From Vermamoeba vermiformis (taxonomy: Eukaryota; Tubulinea; Echinamoebida), in contig JBEWZL010000038.1 of assembly GCA_045837725.1 (NCBI GenBank), positions 62,001-126,000 of the forward strand: DNA of 64,000 nucleotides, given 5' to 3'. The notes under the pieces were generated by a model. The model ran no database searches. It was not told where the DNA came from and was given only the letters and a program-made list of their open reading frames with translations. Position 1 is the first letter of the stretch; every line of letters begins with the position of its first letter. Shown piece after piece: positions 21,801 to 34,229 of the stretch. The translations under genes were made by a program, and so were the position numbers.

Positions 21801-22443
21801 AACCTTGCCTTCAAATGAACGTGCAACATTTAATTGATTTCGTAAATCTTTTTCATTTGGAAAGAACTCAGAATCAATAACCTGAATGGATCCAATTCAA
21901 TATTACGTTATGTTGAGATATTTTCTATTAAAAATACCTGAACTAACTGTCCTTGACCGGAATATCCCTTCGACCATGCGTATGAAGTATTTATTGCTTT
22001 ATGAAACCTTTTTGAGTTATCAGTGTAAGGTTTTGACGTGCATCCAGATTTGACATACCACTGCGCACCGCTTAATAAAGACTCGTCTCGTGGCATGTTA
22101 ATATAGCTCGGTAAATCTTCAATAACATCATTAACTTGAGCCCAAATAACCCTTGGATCGTTGATAAATTTTGACGTTTCCTAAATAAAAAATGATTAAT
22201 GCCTAAAAAATGAACTAAGTAAAAATTCATTACCTGCTCAACGATGTGAATATTTTCCACTGAAAATAGAAATATTCTATTGAATTTTGTTGGATGTTCA
22301 AACTGCACGAGTGGATGCTGCCTTTGCAATTCTTCTATGTCAACACCTGGCTTAATTTTAACAATAATTTGGTTCGTATGTTCAGCATATCCAATTGTCA
22401 TTAAAGCGAGGACCAACAGAACGACAAGATCCCGCATTGGCAT
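18834..22443 (-). CDS. Kexin-like subtilase with P domain and C-terminal membrane anchor
   Basis: Eleven in-phase exons from 22443 to 18834 give about 1008 aa. Order: signal peptide (LVVLLVLALMTIGYA), a prodomain, a subtilisin S8 catalytic domain with Asp in VIDSEF, His in GESHATV, Asn region FASGNDGWFG and Ser in GTSWATPMVSG, then a P/proprotein domain (ISPRGALRIDLMSPSG ... FGDN ... GGTWQVVATVD ... LTVWGD). A long beta-rich region of over 300 aa follows, then a transmembrane helix (SWAIALIIISSLIVVGVVSL) and a short cytosolic tail. The subtilase plus P-domain order is that of kexin/furin, which cleave precursors in the late secretory pathway. The extended lumenal region is not typical of animal furins. 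Start chosen at the ATG at 22443, with a second in-frame ATG two codons on. Confidence 0.88.
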
Positions 22444-22924
22444 TGACTTCAAGAAAGCAAATAGCCTATATTGTGCGTCTTTGTAGGATCTCTCGACCTT
22501 TAATTGCGTAAACTGAAGGTCAACACAATATTTTGACGAATGTCAGAGCTCCAACCCTGGCGCGTGGGAAATAGATTCTTCTAGATTCATTCCACTTTAG
22601 GGATTGAACGGCTTGCATTCTATAATTATAAATCATGAATCGCTGATCTTTTGCACAAGTAATCAGGCTTGGTATACTCGCCTGCACAAGACAAACACCA
22701 CAACGAGATCCGACGGACCAAAGTAACTCGTCTAATTGATGAGTTGCTGCCCCAAGCGAAGGGGTATACCTGGTCGCATTAAAATGTTAGCTTTAACGTT
22801 TCGCAGTTTGGAATTCCCGGTTGTTTTCAATTTTTCGCTTTTTCGGTGCTGTCCAGATTTTTCACTCGACAAACACGGCAATAGAAACCGCTGCTTACTT
22901 ACTCAACACCAACAACTAACACCA
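22444..22924. other. Divergent promoter region
   Basis: About 480 bp between the start of the kexin-like gene (minus) and the next plus-strand gene. An open frame from 22736 leads into the latter without a convincing start of its own, so I treat this as promoter/5' UTR. Confidence 0.4.
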
Positions 22925-23278
22925 ATGGCCTATATATTGTTAAAGAAGTATTACAAAGCCAAATGGGGCCCGAACGAGCGCAAGTTGTCGTTGCACGTTA
23001 TTGACGACAATCTTGCCACCGAGATTGCACAAGAACTGAATAAAGAGTTAGAAGCAATGAAAAATAAGCTCAAGAACGTACCTACATTCAAAGTTAACAA
23101 GCGAGGTCAATTTGTCGCGCAGATGGGTCACGATTTCAACAAATATTTTTCAGAAGATTTCTTCGTGCGCTGCTTCACCGTCATGCTTAAATTTGGATTT
23201 AAATTAGACAAACAGTACGACGAACAACCATTTAACGGTTCGTTTAAGGAAGTGTATGTATTTTTACGCGAGAAATAG
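22925..23278 (+). CDS. Small protein of unknown function
   Basis: A single-exon frame of 117 aa starting at the ATG in ACCAATGGCC (MAYILLKKYYKAKW). The product is basic and rich in Lys, Asn and Phe, with no signal peptide or membrane segment; the C-terminal half contains MGHDFNKYFSEDFFVRCF. I do not recognise a family. The same frame is open for a further 190 nt upstream, so an earlier start cannot be excluded. Codon use resembles neighbouring genes, which supports a real gene. Confidence 0.6.
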   Translation: MAYILLKKYYKAKWGPNERKLSLHVIDDNLATEIAQELNKELEAMKNKLKNVPTFKVNKRGQFVAQMGHDFNKYFSEDFFVRCFTVMLKFGFKLDKQYDEQPFNGSFKEVYVFLREK

Positions 23279-23688
23279 GTAAATCGCGTTCAGTTAATAA
23301 ATATAAATTGTAAATTATTACCGCTTATGTGACTGTAATCCACCAAATTGTACGAGAACCAAAACTTCAGAGGAAGCGCTACTAAATTACGTGTTGCAGT
23401 TCTCTTTCCATGTACGGCAGTATAACCTCATTGGCTGACATATTCTATGCCACGACGTTACAAGGAAAGATAGTCCGAGAGTCAAGACTCGCTTTGTTGT
23501 TGCCGTGTCCGAAAGATCAATTTTTTACCGTTGCCAATTGCGCGGGAAACTTTTTACCTGTCCACCTCTTTTTCTGTTACTTTTTTATTTTCTATTTTAT
23601 TTATTATACCACACTTGTAAATAGTATTTTTGATTGTGGTTGTCGAGGAGTCTGCAGTCAAGGTAGATTCAGAACACAGATTAGGAGG
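23279..23688. other. Intergenic region upstream of Mad1
   Basis: About 410 bp. It contains an ATG at 23410 in frame with the Mad1 start, extending it by 93 codons that include a very hydrophobic, Phe-rich stretch. That extension is unlike any Mad1 N-terminus, so I treat it as 5' flank. Confidence 0.4.
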
Positions 23689-26600
23689 ATGTCACAATTA
23701 GGTTCCAGCGCCTTCAAAGCGTATTCAGCAGTTAGTCGCACGCAAATGAGTGTCGACAATATGGATGACGAGACATCTTCAATTCAAGTTGATTCGAATC
23801 TGGTAAGAAATTTTCATACTATCCTGACAAACGCTTATATGACGTGTCTTTTAATTCTATTAATTTTTTAATTATCCAATAATATATTTTGCACGATGAA
23901 ATGTAAGAGATACGTCATTTGTAAATAGCCTAAGGCCAAAATAAATTTTTCCACTTTTTGACCTTTTTTTCAATACCAATAATTCGGATAATATTCTATG
24001 GGCATCATCAGCGTATAAAATTAAATAGTAATATATATTCTACGTTAAATTGTTGCAATATTATTCATTTAAGCCCTCCCGCCTCGTGCAACTATTAACA
24101 TTTAAATTTTGTTAATTTTAGGAAGAAGCTTATGACACTATTAGTCAACAAGATGCACGTATCAAACAGCTTGAATTTCAATTGGCGCAAATGAACGCGA
24201 ATTATGAAGAAGTCACAAAATCACTGAAAAAGAAAGGTACGATCCGAAACCAAGATAGAATACTGCAAAATGCATGCTTCTTTATACGTGCACGTGCAAA
24301 TACTTTATTTTGTAGTTAAATTGCAAAATTAACGTTTGTCACTGCAGATCGAGAGCTCAATACAGTAAAACAACAAAAATACGAATTAGAACAAAACTCT
24401 GAAGAGCTAAAAATGAAAGTAGATGAGGTACGATATGACTTTAAGCCGTAGTAACATAATAAGTAGCAAGTACGAGACAATCTCTAAAACATTTTTTTCC
24501 AGGTGCGGATCCACTACGAGAAGGAGTTGCAGCTTAAGCGAGATGAATTTGCAGCGCGAACAGAGCCAAGTTAGCGAGTTAAAACGACAGCGCGACTTGT
24601 TGACGAATGAATCTAAGAAGTTGAACACTATTATTCGTGACCAAGAGGAGCAATATCAACGGAAAAAGGTGCGTGCACTCGGATCTAGATCTAGCTCAAA
24701 AAAATTGACTGAGAGTTTCTATTCCTTAAATAACATTACATATACAATATACTAATGATCTTAAATAGGAAGCACTTGATAAGAAATATTTTGAGATCGA
24801 ACGAGAAAAATCGAAGTTGTCTGAGGAACTGTTGGATCTGCAACTGAATTCTCGAACAGAAAAAAGTGCGTTAGAAGCTAAAATACAAATGTTGCAATCG
24901 CATTGCGAGTACAATCAGAGTACGACTGAGGCATTGAGAAAAGAATTGTCTCGTTACAAGAAGCGAACCTTCGAAGTGATGGACAGCGGTTCGGAAATGG
25001 ACAAATTAAGGCAACAAATTTTTGTTTATGAAGGACAAATTAAGGAGCTGCAAATTAATTTGGCGAAGTATAAGGACAATGAAGTTTTATTGCCTAAAAT
25101 GAAAGGTAAAGATCCGATCGTCAAAACCAAGTATCTTTTGGATCCTTCAATTATTGCTCTATTTAAAAAATGCTAATTAAAATTGTTCAATTAGGCGAGT
25201 TGTCTCAATTTAGCGAGATGGAAAAGAAGCTTAAATACTTCCAACGCGAAAACGAACTTCTGAAAGAACGAGCTCAAAACATTGAAATTTTGCGCGAAGA
25301 AAACAACACGTTGCGCGCTTCTATCGAGAACAAAGATCAAATAATGGCTGATTATCATAAGATGAAGGTATGTATCTTTCAGAAAATTCTAAAAAGTAGA
25401 TCACGCGACGTAGTAGATCAACACAACTTTTTCTATATAGACTGATCAATATTTTTTATAGGCCGAGAATGAAGTTCTTACTCAGTTCAAGCTACAATGG
25501 GAATCAGCTGTTGGCAGTCTTGAGAGATTTCAATCTCCCGAGCACGTGCGCAAGTTTATCGCGGATGTGCAGCGTGAAAACCACATGTTGATTGAGAGCA
25601 AAGGCCGCGCCGAAACGGAACTCAAAGCACTTCAGCTACAGTTCATCGAGAAGGATAAGACTGTAAGATATTGGCCTATAATAGTATTTCCTAATTAAGA
25701 AAACGCTAACCAAACATTAGACCTCGGAACTCAGAGACAAGTTGACCGTTGCGCAAACTGAAGCCAAGGACGCTAAAGAAATGTACTCAAAACAGGACCG
25801 GTACTTGAATCTTCTTATTAAGGAGCGCGATGGTTTGCAGGCATTATTGGTAAGTTCAGATCAGATCGAGATCGTTCTTTAAGGCACCGTACTAACTTGA
25901 TGCTGTAGAAATCTTATGACAAAGAAGAAACATTAGGCAATTACGATAAAGTCAAGAGCGAACGTATCAACGAATTGGAACAAACATTGGCGGCTAAAAA
26001 TAGCCTCTTGGATCAGTTGCAACGCGACTACAAGTCACTTCAAGATCTCAAGTCGAAGATTGAGGAGGACAACAGAAAGCTAGAAAAAGAAGCTGATGAC
26101 CTCGCTGAGCGTGTTCAAGTCTTAGAACAACGTTTAGGCAAAGGAGACTATGATCCTAATACTATCAAAGTAGGTCCCGCACACGTGCTCAATTTTTACA
26201 AAAAATGATTATCGCCATTTCTGCATAGGACCTAATCTAATACTTCACATAGGTCTTGCATTTCCGAGACAATCCAATGAAAATGGCTAAAGAACGAAGA
26301 TTCACTGAACAGATCGTAAGTCAAATCTGGATCATTCATCGATGGTTTACGATAATAACAATATTATAATTACTAGGAAGCGTTAGAAAAAGAAAATGGC
26401 GAGCTAAAAGAGCAGTTAGATATTATTAAGAAGTCGATCCAAAACGCTGGTGCTAATGTCAGCGTGCCTTTGGAAGAAGTCGAGCGGTACAAGCAAGAAA
26501 TCGCCAGAATGAAGCAAGAAAACGATAAATTGCTGAAATCTAATTCTGAACATGATATCAGAATGCAGCGCCTGCAGACAGTAAGTTAGATCCGATCTTC

Positions 26601-26986
26601 TTTGACTCATCCGAGATTCGTTTTCTTAGCGTTTATTTTGCGTTTAATAATGTTAAGGTTACAATTATACTAATATTTTGCGCGAACAGGTAGTGCAGAA
26701 GAAAATCCAAGAGTTCAAAGAGGCCTGCTTTTTGTTGTTCGGCTTTCAAATCGATTTTGACGACAGTCTTGGCCGCAGATACAGATTGTTGTCAATGTAC
26801 GCAGACAAGGAAACGGATTTCTTGTTGTTCCAGTTAGGCAAGAACAGTACCATGAGTATGTTAGAAACGGAGTTATCGAAGACGTTACAACCGCAGATCC
26901 AAATGTATTTGGTCAATTCGCACTCAATTCCTGCATTTTTGAGCGATTTAACTTTATCGCAGTTCAAAAAGCGAAAGAAAATGTAA
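23689..26986 (+). CDS. MAD1: Spindle assembly checkpoint protein Mad1
   Basis: Twelve exons (23689-23802, 24122-24236, 24348-24427, 24503-24668, 24769-25105, 25195-25367, 25462-25662, 25721-25849, 25909-26169, 26253-26315, 26377-26580, 26690-26986) encode about 713 aa, nearly all heptad coiled coil. The C-terminus identifies it: VLHFRDNPMKMA, then KKIQEFKEACFLLFGFQID and the RWD-like end with SIPAFLSDLTL, all matching the Mad1 C-terminal region. Mad1 recruits Mad2 to unattached kinetochores and delays anaphase. Intron 1 is long (319 bp). Exon 4 has one base too many: KRDEF in the first frame turns into LQREQSQVSELKRQRD one base on, and dropping a T from the TTT at about 24548 gives an unbroken coiled coil. 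The other exons keep phase. Confidence 0.87.
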
Positions 26987-27063
26987 AAAGTAAACGAGAA
27001 GATGAATTTGTAAGCTAATGAACTTCGTGCGAGGAAAGTTAATTATTTTAATTTTTTAAGAGA

Positions 27064-28941
27064 CTATAGATACACTTTGAATACTTCTCCGGCTGACCGA
27101 CACACGGGGCACTTAATATCTTGAATTGTATTCGCGCACTGTTCGCAGATGCACATGTGATGGCACGGAGAAAATACCATGTTGCGTGGTCGTTCAGTGC
27201 ATATTAAACAGTTGCTAGTCTCTGTTCGATCATTAATCTCGTTTTTCACTTTGAATAGGGCTAATTTCAAACTATTTTGAAGGTCTTTCAATTGCTGCAT
27301 GTTTAACGGCTCCAAATTATTTCCTTTAAATCGATCATTTTCTGTTCTAATTGTCTCTATTTCCTTTCTATGCTCTTCTTTTTCTAATGTAAATCTATTC
27401 TTCAATTCTACGACGGTGAGTTCGTTTTTGTCTTTTGAATTTTTTATGGCATCCAGTTCTTTCTTCAACTTCTTATTTTCTTCTTTCAAACTATGTAGTT
27501 CTTCTTTAGCAGTTGATTTTTCGTATTCAATAGTCTTTTGTAACGTTTCATTTTGCTCTTTAGCCTTCTCCAGTTCTTTTTTAAACCGCTCGATGACCTG
27601 TTTCTGGATCTCGATTGACCTCGCTCTTTCCGCTTTCAACTCTGCTATTTCTAATTCTTGTAATTGTGGTACTCTTCTTTTTCTCGTTAATTCGTCTGAA
27701 ACTATGCTGGCGTAGTCAGGAACACGTGCTTGATCCAATACCGTTACGTCGATGATGAGCATTACTGGATCGGGATTTGAAGCCAAAATATACAAGCTCT
27801 TATTTATAATATTTACGGAACGAACCGCATCTATGTTTGGCATGTCACCTACGAGCACATCCGGAATTAGTCTTGTCTTTCTTCAGTATGCAGCCTTTTG
27901 AGTAATTACCTTGTAAATTTACTTCGTGCCATTTCATAGCGTACTCGGGCTCCAATCTTGACTGCCTCAGCTCTTTATCAAAGTCCATGACCCACATCCG
28001 GATCTTTGAGACGTGTTCTTTCGGAGTAGCTTCCATCTCAATGCCAACGATCACGATCCAATTATAATATTTCAAGAAGTATTTGTTCTTAGGCAGATCG
28101 GGAATAACTATCCAATTGTTAGCGAAAGCCGTGAGTTGGATCTTCGATCGAGCGGTATCATACCTTCGATTGGTGATTCTGCATGGAGTGTTGGTCGTTC
28201 TCCTTCATCTGGCTGATATAAATATGCCAGTTTTTTGTCTAAATGATAAGGAGACATAAAATGTCTTGGACATTGAAGGTAAGTTTTCAATGTCAGATTC
28301 GAAAGAGAAGATCAGGTACGCGTCTGCATAGGCAAATTTTTGTCTCTGAGCATCCCATACAACAACTCCAGTTGCATTAATCTCTACCACCCACTCTTTT
28401 GCGGGAATAAAGATGGATTTACGATCATGTGCGTCAAATCCCCAAAGTCGCGAGGATCCAAGGCTGGCTTTGGCACTTGAGGTCAAATCTAATATTTTTG
28501 CCTTGACGGGGTCGATAAAGGCAATTTGCATCTTCGTTGAGTTCGTGTAAAGATGGTCTGTACAATTTATTAAAATTTTCGGATCGGATCGATCTACAAC
28601 TTACCTCCAACGTAATAAATCCTTACGTCATTTGAAGTTAAAATAAAATCCTCTCTTGGTTTGGGTTTTTTATTTGCTTCCCAAATATTAAGCTGTCGCC
28701 AAGCAAATTTTTCTGGTTCGAAGCGAAACAGATCCATTGCTACGGTCATCATGTAAATATTTCCACCGCACTAATATGTAGTAAAATATTATAGTAACTG
28801 CACGTAAGTAAATGTCAACCAAAATCTTACCACGCAGGTTTTGCAACCAGCTAGATTCGACTTCTTCAACAAAGCGATTGACGCATCGTCTGTAGCGCGT
28901 AATGGCCTCCAGTTTGCAACATAATCTATTTTCTCAGTCAT
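27064..28941 (-). CDS. RING-finger protein with coiled coil (putative E3 ligase)
   Basis: Four exons (28941-28831, 28770-28605, 28557-27910, 27848-27064) encode about 569 aa. The N-terminal half looks like a beta-propeller or other beta-sheet domain without clear family. A long Lys/Glu-rich coiled coil (about 140 aa) follows, then a C-terminal C3HC4 RING (CLICTERPRNMVFSPC.H.CICEQC ... CPVC) of the type in IAP and other single-RING E3 ligases. It is probably a ubiquitin ligase. Exon 3 shows two frame changes about 80 nt apart, +1 near 28285 (GAAAACTT) and -1 near 28195-28210, which cancel; an in-frame TGA would otherwise interrupt it. Both frames read as plausible protein, so this stretch needs checking in raw reads. 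Confidence 0.75.
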
Positions 28942-29065
28942 TGTTGTAATGTTATCACGCAATAAATAAAGTGACACACTGCGGCTAATTCAAAAAAGCC
29001 CGCCAAAATCTCAGTGCTGTTTTTGACCTTCAAATTTTGCCCTTTAATAATTTAATCACAATCCA

Positions 29066-30868
29066 ATGGAAGAGCAAGGGAGTAATCAATGTATATTTAT
29101 TTTATTGCCTCGCGAGATTCAGCTGATTGTAGTTTCGGTGATCGAAGATGTTGACGATCTGCTTTCATTGGTTCAGGTTGCCATGTTCAATCACGTATTA
29201 AATAAGGATGGGTTTATCATACGTGAGGTATGGCTTAGAATAGCAAAACAGTTGCATTGGACCGTTTCAGACACATCCAACGCATGGATCAAGGTAATTT
29301 TCGTACCAGTTAATTTTAAAAATTACATCATTCCCATAGTTTGCAACAAAGTATCGTAGTATCGGATATAGAACTATTAATATCCCATTATAATATTTTA
29401 AAAATGAGATTGAAAATGGATTCGAAGAAATTCACTAATTTTCTTTGTACAGCGGACCGCAAAGAAAGTAGGCAGTGGTCGATATTGTCTCTATTGTGGT
29501 CGTGTTACGCAGGCGAAAATACCGCTGTCTTGGATGGCTGAATATAGCATAAAACGTCGCATCTGTCTTGACTGTTTTACCGGCCGAAAAGGAGTTGATT
29601 TAATTACGAAAAGTAATTATAATATTATTGTTTATATTAATATCATCCCTAATTAACTATTTTCGTAGCCCTTATTCGAGCACGCTTTCCACAACTGCCC
29701 TACAAGAAATTGTCTTTTCTTGAATGGCGCTACGATAGCAATAGAGATGAAGAATATTTATTATCGTAAGAATACTATAATGCTATAATATATCTTATGT
29801 ATATTAATGATTTGGATTCTTAGGCAAGTTGAAAGATTGGCAACAGGAGAATACGTGCCGCCAACGGAATTCAAAACTGCGTTTGAATTACACTACAAAT
29901 CCAATGCAAAACGAATGCCTGCAAATAAGAAAAATAACAATACGAATGGCAACGAGCCTAAGAAAAAATCCTCGAAATTATTGAAGGAATTTGGAGGCAT
30001 CGGATCTAAACCAACTCCCGTTAGCACTAAAATATCACCATTTAATAATATGTTCAAACAAAATAGCAACAATATACAGCCAAACACTACAATCTCGAAT
30101 AATAACAGCGATGAGCGTGAAAACAAGGAACAGAAGGCGCCAATTATAATTGAAGATGAAGACGATGATTTTCAAGCGCCGAAAATTAAGAAATTGCCTG
30201 CTAATATAATACCAAATACTAATGCGCCAAAGAATAAGCCGAAGATCTCAGCAGATTCAATGAAAAAACAACGCAAACGGAAACCAAAAGCTACAGCTCC
30301 AACAAATAATGCTAATTTAATGTCCACATTGGTATCAATTGCAAAAAGTAACGAAGATAAACCAATGCAGAAGGAAGAGAAAGCAAACAGGGACGTGGTT
30401 ATGGCGGATCTGATCGAGGCTACGCAAGAAACGAACATCAATACTTCTGATAGTCTTCAAAGTTCATCCAGTAGTATAACAAGTACTAGCAACGTCTCTG
30501 AGACAAGTATTGGTGCAGATCCAGCGCAACTAATTAAGCCTAAAATTTCGAAGAAAAGATCTGTCAAAACAAAAGCAACTGCCCCGACCAATAACGACCT
30601 GAGCTTATCATCTTCGTTAAAAACGCCGTTTAAGCGACCAAGACGAACAGAAGATCAATCTCCGACTGATGAAAATGGCGTAGCAATTCCGTCGCCAAAG
30701 AAACGCTTGAAAAAGACTAATCCAAGTCCCACAAAGTTAATAAGCAACATTAGTGTTGAAAATATGGAAGATAGTAATCAAAATGTTGCCGCATCCGCTC
30801 AAAATGATGCCCACGCCCCAAGCGAATCTACGGATGAAAAACTTGATCTGCATGTAAATGTGTTGTAA
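29066..30868 (+). CDS. F-box-like protein with long disordered basic C-terminus
   Basis: Five exons (29066-29293, 29340-29358, 29453-29612, 29669-29765, 29824-30868) encode about 516 aa. The N-terminus resembles an F-box (IFILLPREIQLIVVSVIEDVDDLLSLVQVAM), followed by a short Cys-containing region (RRICLDCFTGRKG) and about 340 residues of low-complexity Lys/Asn/Ser/Thr sequence with several basic clusters (KKQRKRKPKA, KKRLKK) suggesting nuclear localisation. A motif KATAPTNN occurs twice. The 19-nt second exon is supported by phase and clear splice sites. Exon 3 carries one base too many at about 29518 (GAAAATACC); dropping one A gives EIPLSWMAEYSIKRRICLDC. Function is inferred as an SCF adaptor. 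Confidence 0.65.
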
Positions 30869-31043
30869 ATAGCATTCAAGTACATTATCATGATGGATTC
30901 GTCGAATAGTTTTTAATCGTTCCAAGATCAGATTCACCGAATTTAGACGAAAATAGCGCAACCCCAAAATATCGGCGGTTATTTAATTTCAACAACACCA
31001 AGCAATTATCAAACACAACAACGACTATCTAAGCAACACCATA

Positions 31044-31755
31044 ATGGCCGCTAGTATCACGAAAGAATTGACTAAGGAGGAAGAAAAGCTGATCTCGGCT
31101 GCTTTAAGGTATGGATTCAATTTGCAATTTAAAAATAACATTTAGATCTAATTTTTATCGTTCAGAGGAGATGCTGATGAATTAAACTATCTGCTTGACA
31201 ACGGAGTCTCGATCGACACACGAAGACTTTCGGATGGCTGGACGTTGCTTCACCTGGCTGCTTCGGAGGAGCGCCTTAATATTTTGAAGGTAATGATAAG
31301 GAAAAATATACATTATAATTTAATTTCCGAAGTTACTTAATTTAAATTCAAATTTTTGAAATTTTCGTTTACTGAGCCTCTCTACAGATCCTGGTCGATA
31401 GAAAATATGACGTTCAAACGAAGAATAATTTGGGTGGTATTGCACTCCATAAGGCAGCTGTTAATGGCAAATCCAGAAGTGCCGAATTTTTGATCAACAA
31501 CGGCTCGCCAGTTAATGCTCAAAATAACAACGGATGGACTCCATTGCACGAGACAGCTATTCACAATCACTTAGAATGTGCCAAGTACCTTTTATCACGA
31601 GGTGCAGATAAGAATTTGGCTGACAAGTAAGAATCTTAACGAATCTGTCCTTGTTCTTTCGATATTAACATTTAACGATTAGGTACGGAAAACGCCCTAT
31701 TGATTACGCTACAGAATTTAAACACACTGATATTATCAACTTGCTGAATGAATAA
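31044..31755 (+). CDS. Ankyrin-repeat protein
   Basis: Four in-phase exons (31044-31108, 31166-31289, 31388-31626, 31683-31755) give 166 aa made of about four ankyrin repeats (for example DGWTLLHLAASEERLNILKIL and NNGWTPLHETAIHNHLECAKYL). No other domain is present. It is a small cytosolic adaptor of unknown partner; similar tiny ankyrin proteins are common in protists. The ATG at 31044 starts a short acidic/basic helix before the first repeat. The gene is complete and shows no frame problem. Confidence 0.85.
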
Positions 31756-31802
31756 AAGTTAATTTCGAGCTGCTCGAATTATTAGATCTAAATATGCATT
31801 AC

Positions 31803-31838
31803 GAATTCTGGTGTTTAACCAGACATTAGGAATATTTA
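31803..31838 (+). repeat. Short repeat, copy A (flank of Crinkler-like gene)
   Basis: GAATTCTGGTGTTTAACC followed by AGACATTAGGAAT. Nearly identical to copy B at 34492-34526; the 18-base left part and the 12-base GACATTAGGAAT match. It overlaps the stop codon and 3' flank of the Crinkler-like gene. Confidence 0.7.
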
Positions 31839-33953
31839 TTGTTGGAAAATGGCATTTCCGAACGACTCATAAACACTGCTCGAGATTTGAATGTCGGACC
31901 AAAATAGCTCGCGAGGGGCATTGAGCATTGACCAGATTGATAACTGCTTCAATTTTTCATCTGGCATTGTTTTAACAAAATTGAGTAAGCCCAAATAAGG
32001 AATGACAGGTACATGATCTACTATCACAATGGCTCCACTCATTTCCAACTGTCCCCAAGTCTTTGTGCCAACAACCTCTTTTCGATCAACTGGCATGCCA
32101 AGAAGGCAGTTGATTAGTGCCTCTGATGGCAGTGTGTGATAGCTTTCACTGATAGATTTGACACACAGGTCTTGGATATGTGTCCAGTCCCACTCCTCCA
32201 TTGGAATATTCTGATGCTTTTTGTAGTATTCGGCTGCTGCTTCGCACACAAATTGTACGAATCTAGGGAGACCACCACAATCACGTAGTAATTGATTGAA
32301 TGCAGCTGATTTGTGAAAAGCAGGGATGAACTTTTGTCGATGAACCTAAAATTGGTGGTTGGTTTAATCATCTATCTCAGTCACTGCTTTCCTTACCTCT
32401 TCTACCATTGCAATAACGTTCTTGTTAGAGAGTAAGCCAAGAGGAAACTCCTTCAGTTTAAAACTTGACGCCTTAACTTGTTCTGAGAATCCAACATAAG
32501 ATGTTCCTGAAAAAATAGGCATGACGTAGGGCAAATCAGGAGACTTGACACCTGCCAATGCTGTCAGCATATCTTTGACGTAGTTGCTTGGCATCTCTCT
32601 TTCAAAGCACTACAATAGATAGTTTAGAATTAATTTTTTAAGCGGAATTTGTACCTTATTGACCTCATCGATCACCAATATTATGCCGCATTCGTTGTCC
32701 AAATCAAAAACTTTCAAGATCAGTTCAATAGCGAACTCCAATGTCATATGTAAGTGCGTTGAATCGTTTGACAGCTCTGTGCAATAATCTTTCAGTTTCT
32801 TAAATCCAAAGAGCTCGGATTTGAGTATCCGCAGTGCAAGCATAGTATCAGCCGATAAACTCATGTCATAGTTGATAATACTGAAACCATTTGTAAATGG
32901 AACAAAGATCGTGTGCCATTTTTTGATACACGGAAGTGGATCTGTTAACAGTTAATAGGATTGCATAATTGAGTAAATAACTTACTGTCAGCAATTATGT
33001 TTTGTGTCAGTTCATAAAGAAAGCGTGTCTTCCCAATGCCTGGAGCACCATAACAAAATTTGAAAGAGATAGCTTTATTGCCAATCTTTAGTTCGCCTTT
33101 CTCAGTACTTTCGCACATCAACTTTAATAGGCGCAAATGATCTTCGTAATCGTTTCTAATTTCCTCCCGAAGTGATTCGAGCAACTCTGCGCGACCAACG
33201 AGTGGAAAAGACGCACCCACCTCACTCAGGATGAACCTATCTATTGGCTGTCCGAGGATTAGAATGCATGTTTCAACCAAATCAATGGCATAATGTACCT
33301 CAAATAGTCCTCGGGGTCGAGCTTGAGCCAACTGTGCTTGAAAAAACTCTTCTCGAGTAACGCTCAGCACTGCACTTTTCGTCTGCCGAATTGCATCTTC
33401 CATCAACTAAATTAGCTAATCGCTTGTTAATCACTTGCGCTTACCTGGTTCCGCGAGAGATTTCTTCCGTTTTTCGCTCTCCTGCAGTTTTTCGATCACC
33501 GCCCACAACTGATCTGCCGAGCCCCCAGGAAGGCCATAGTCTTCCAGTCTTTTGACATTGGGAATTACCAGGAGAGTAGCCCCCTTAACCTTTGCTTTCT
33601 TCAATACATCCAGATCGTCTTGTTCAAACTTGCATTCTTTTCGCGCCCAAATCGCAACCTGCCTCTGATGCCAATCGGGCTGTGGTAGGATATCTTTAGT
33701 GATATTGTGTCGCGCCCATGCCTCCAGTTGCTCCTCAGGCCACCTATCAACAGGGAGAGTCCAATCAAAAAGCGAATCTGCAGATTTTAGTTTTTTTAAA
33801 ACGATAAACGTGTAAAAGTGCCGTATTTAATTTAATTAGATTTGAATATATTGCATTAAACGATATTTCGAAACATAATTAATTATTTGAGACGAGCAGG
33901 GATTTAATTAAAGACAAAAAGATTCCGCTAACCGATCAGTTACCTCCATCCAT
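31836..33953 (-). CDS. Crinkler-like (CRN/RHSP) P-loop NTPase
   Basis: Six in-phase exons (33953-33944, 33777-33445, 33396-32986, 32941-32655, 32609-32397, 32345-31836) give 587 aa; the first exon is only 10 nt. The N-terminal part ends in a header-like segment (GGSADQLWAVIEKLQESEKR). A P-loop ATPase domain follows with Walker A GAPGIGKTR and Walker B GIILVIDEVNK, then a sensor-like CGGLPRFVQFV. This order matches the P-loop NTPase of the Crinkler/RHSP class, known in oomycetes, chytrids and many free-living protists, where such proteins are thought to act in conflict or nuclear functions. No terminal nuclease domain is recognised. The acceptor of exon 3 is GGAAG rather than a pyrimidine-rich site. 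The gene looks whole. Confidence 0.65.
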
Positions 33954-34229
33954 TATCTTATCATATAATAAAGAAATTGTGCTTAAATACTTCTTGCGTG
34001 GTAATAATATCAAACAACAAAGTGGAGATAAAGAGACGTTCAAAAAAAAATGGCGTTTGAAATTTGGTGACTCGAGCTGTTAATAGATCGTCGAGTTTGA
34101 AGTCGATTGAAATGCATATATACATCTAATAATTCGCAATGGTAAACACCGAAGAGCCTCGGTTGTTTGTCTGAAGACAGTTCAAAAAATTATCGAACTC
34201 GAAATAAACCACAACAACCAACAACAGAA

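Noticed and set aside
23410-23688. N-terminal extension of Mad1 from the ATG at 23410
   Set aside because: It would add a hydrophobic Phe-rich segment not seen in Mad1 proteins; the ATG at 23689 gives a normal start.
4902-26620. Shared 15-mer TGACTCATCCGAGAT near 4905 and 26605
   Set aside because: A match of this length between two places in 64 kb is expected about once or twice by chance.
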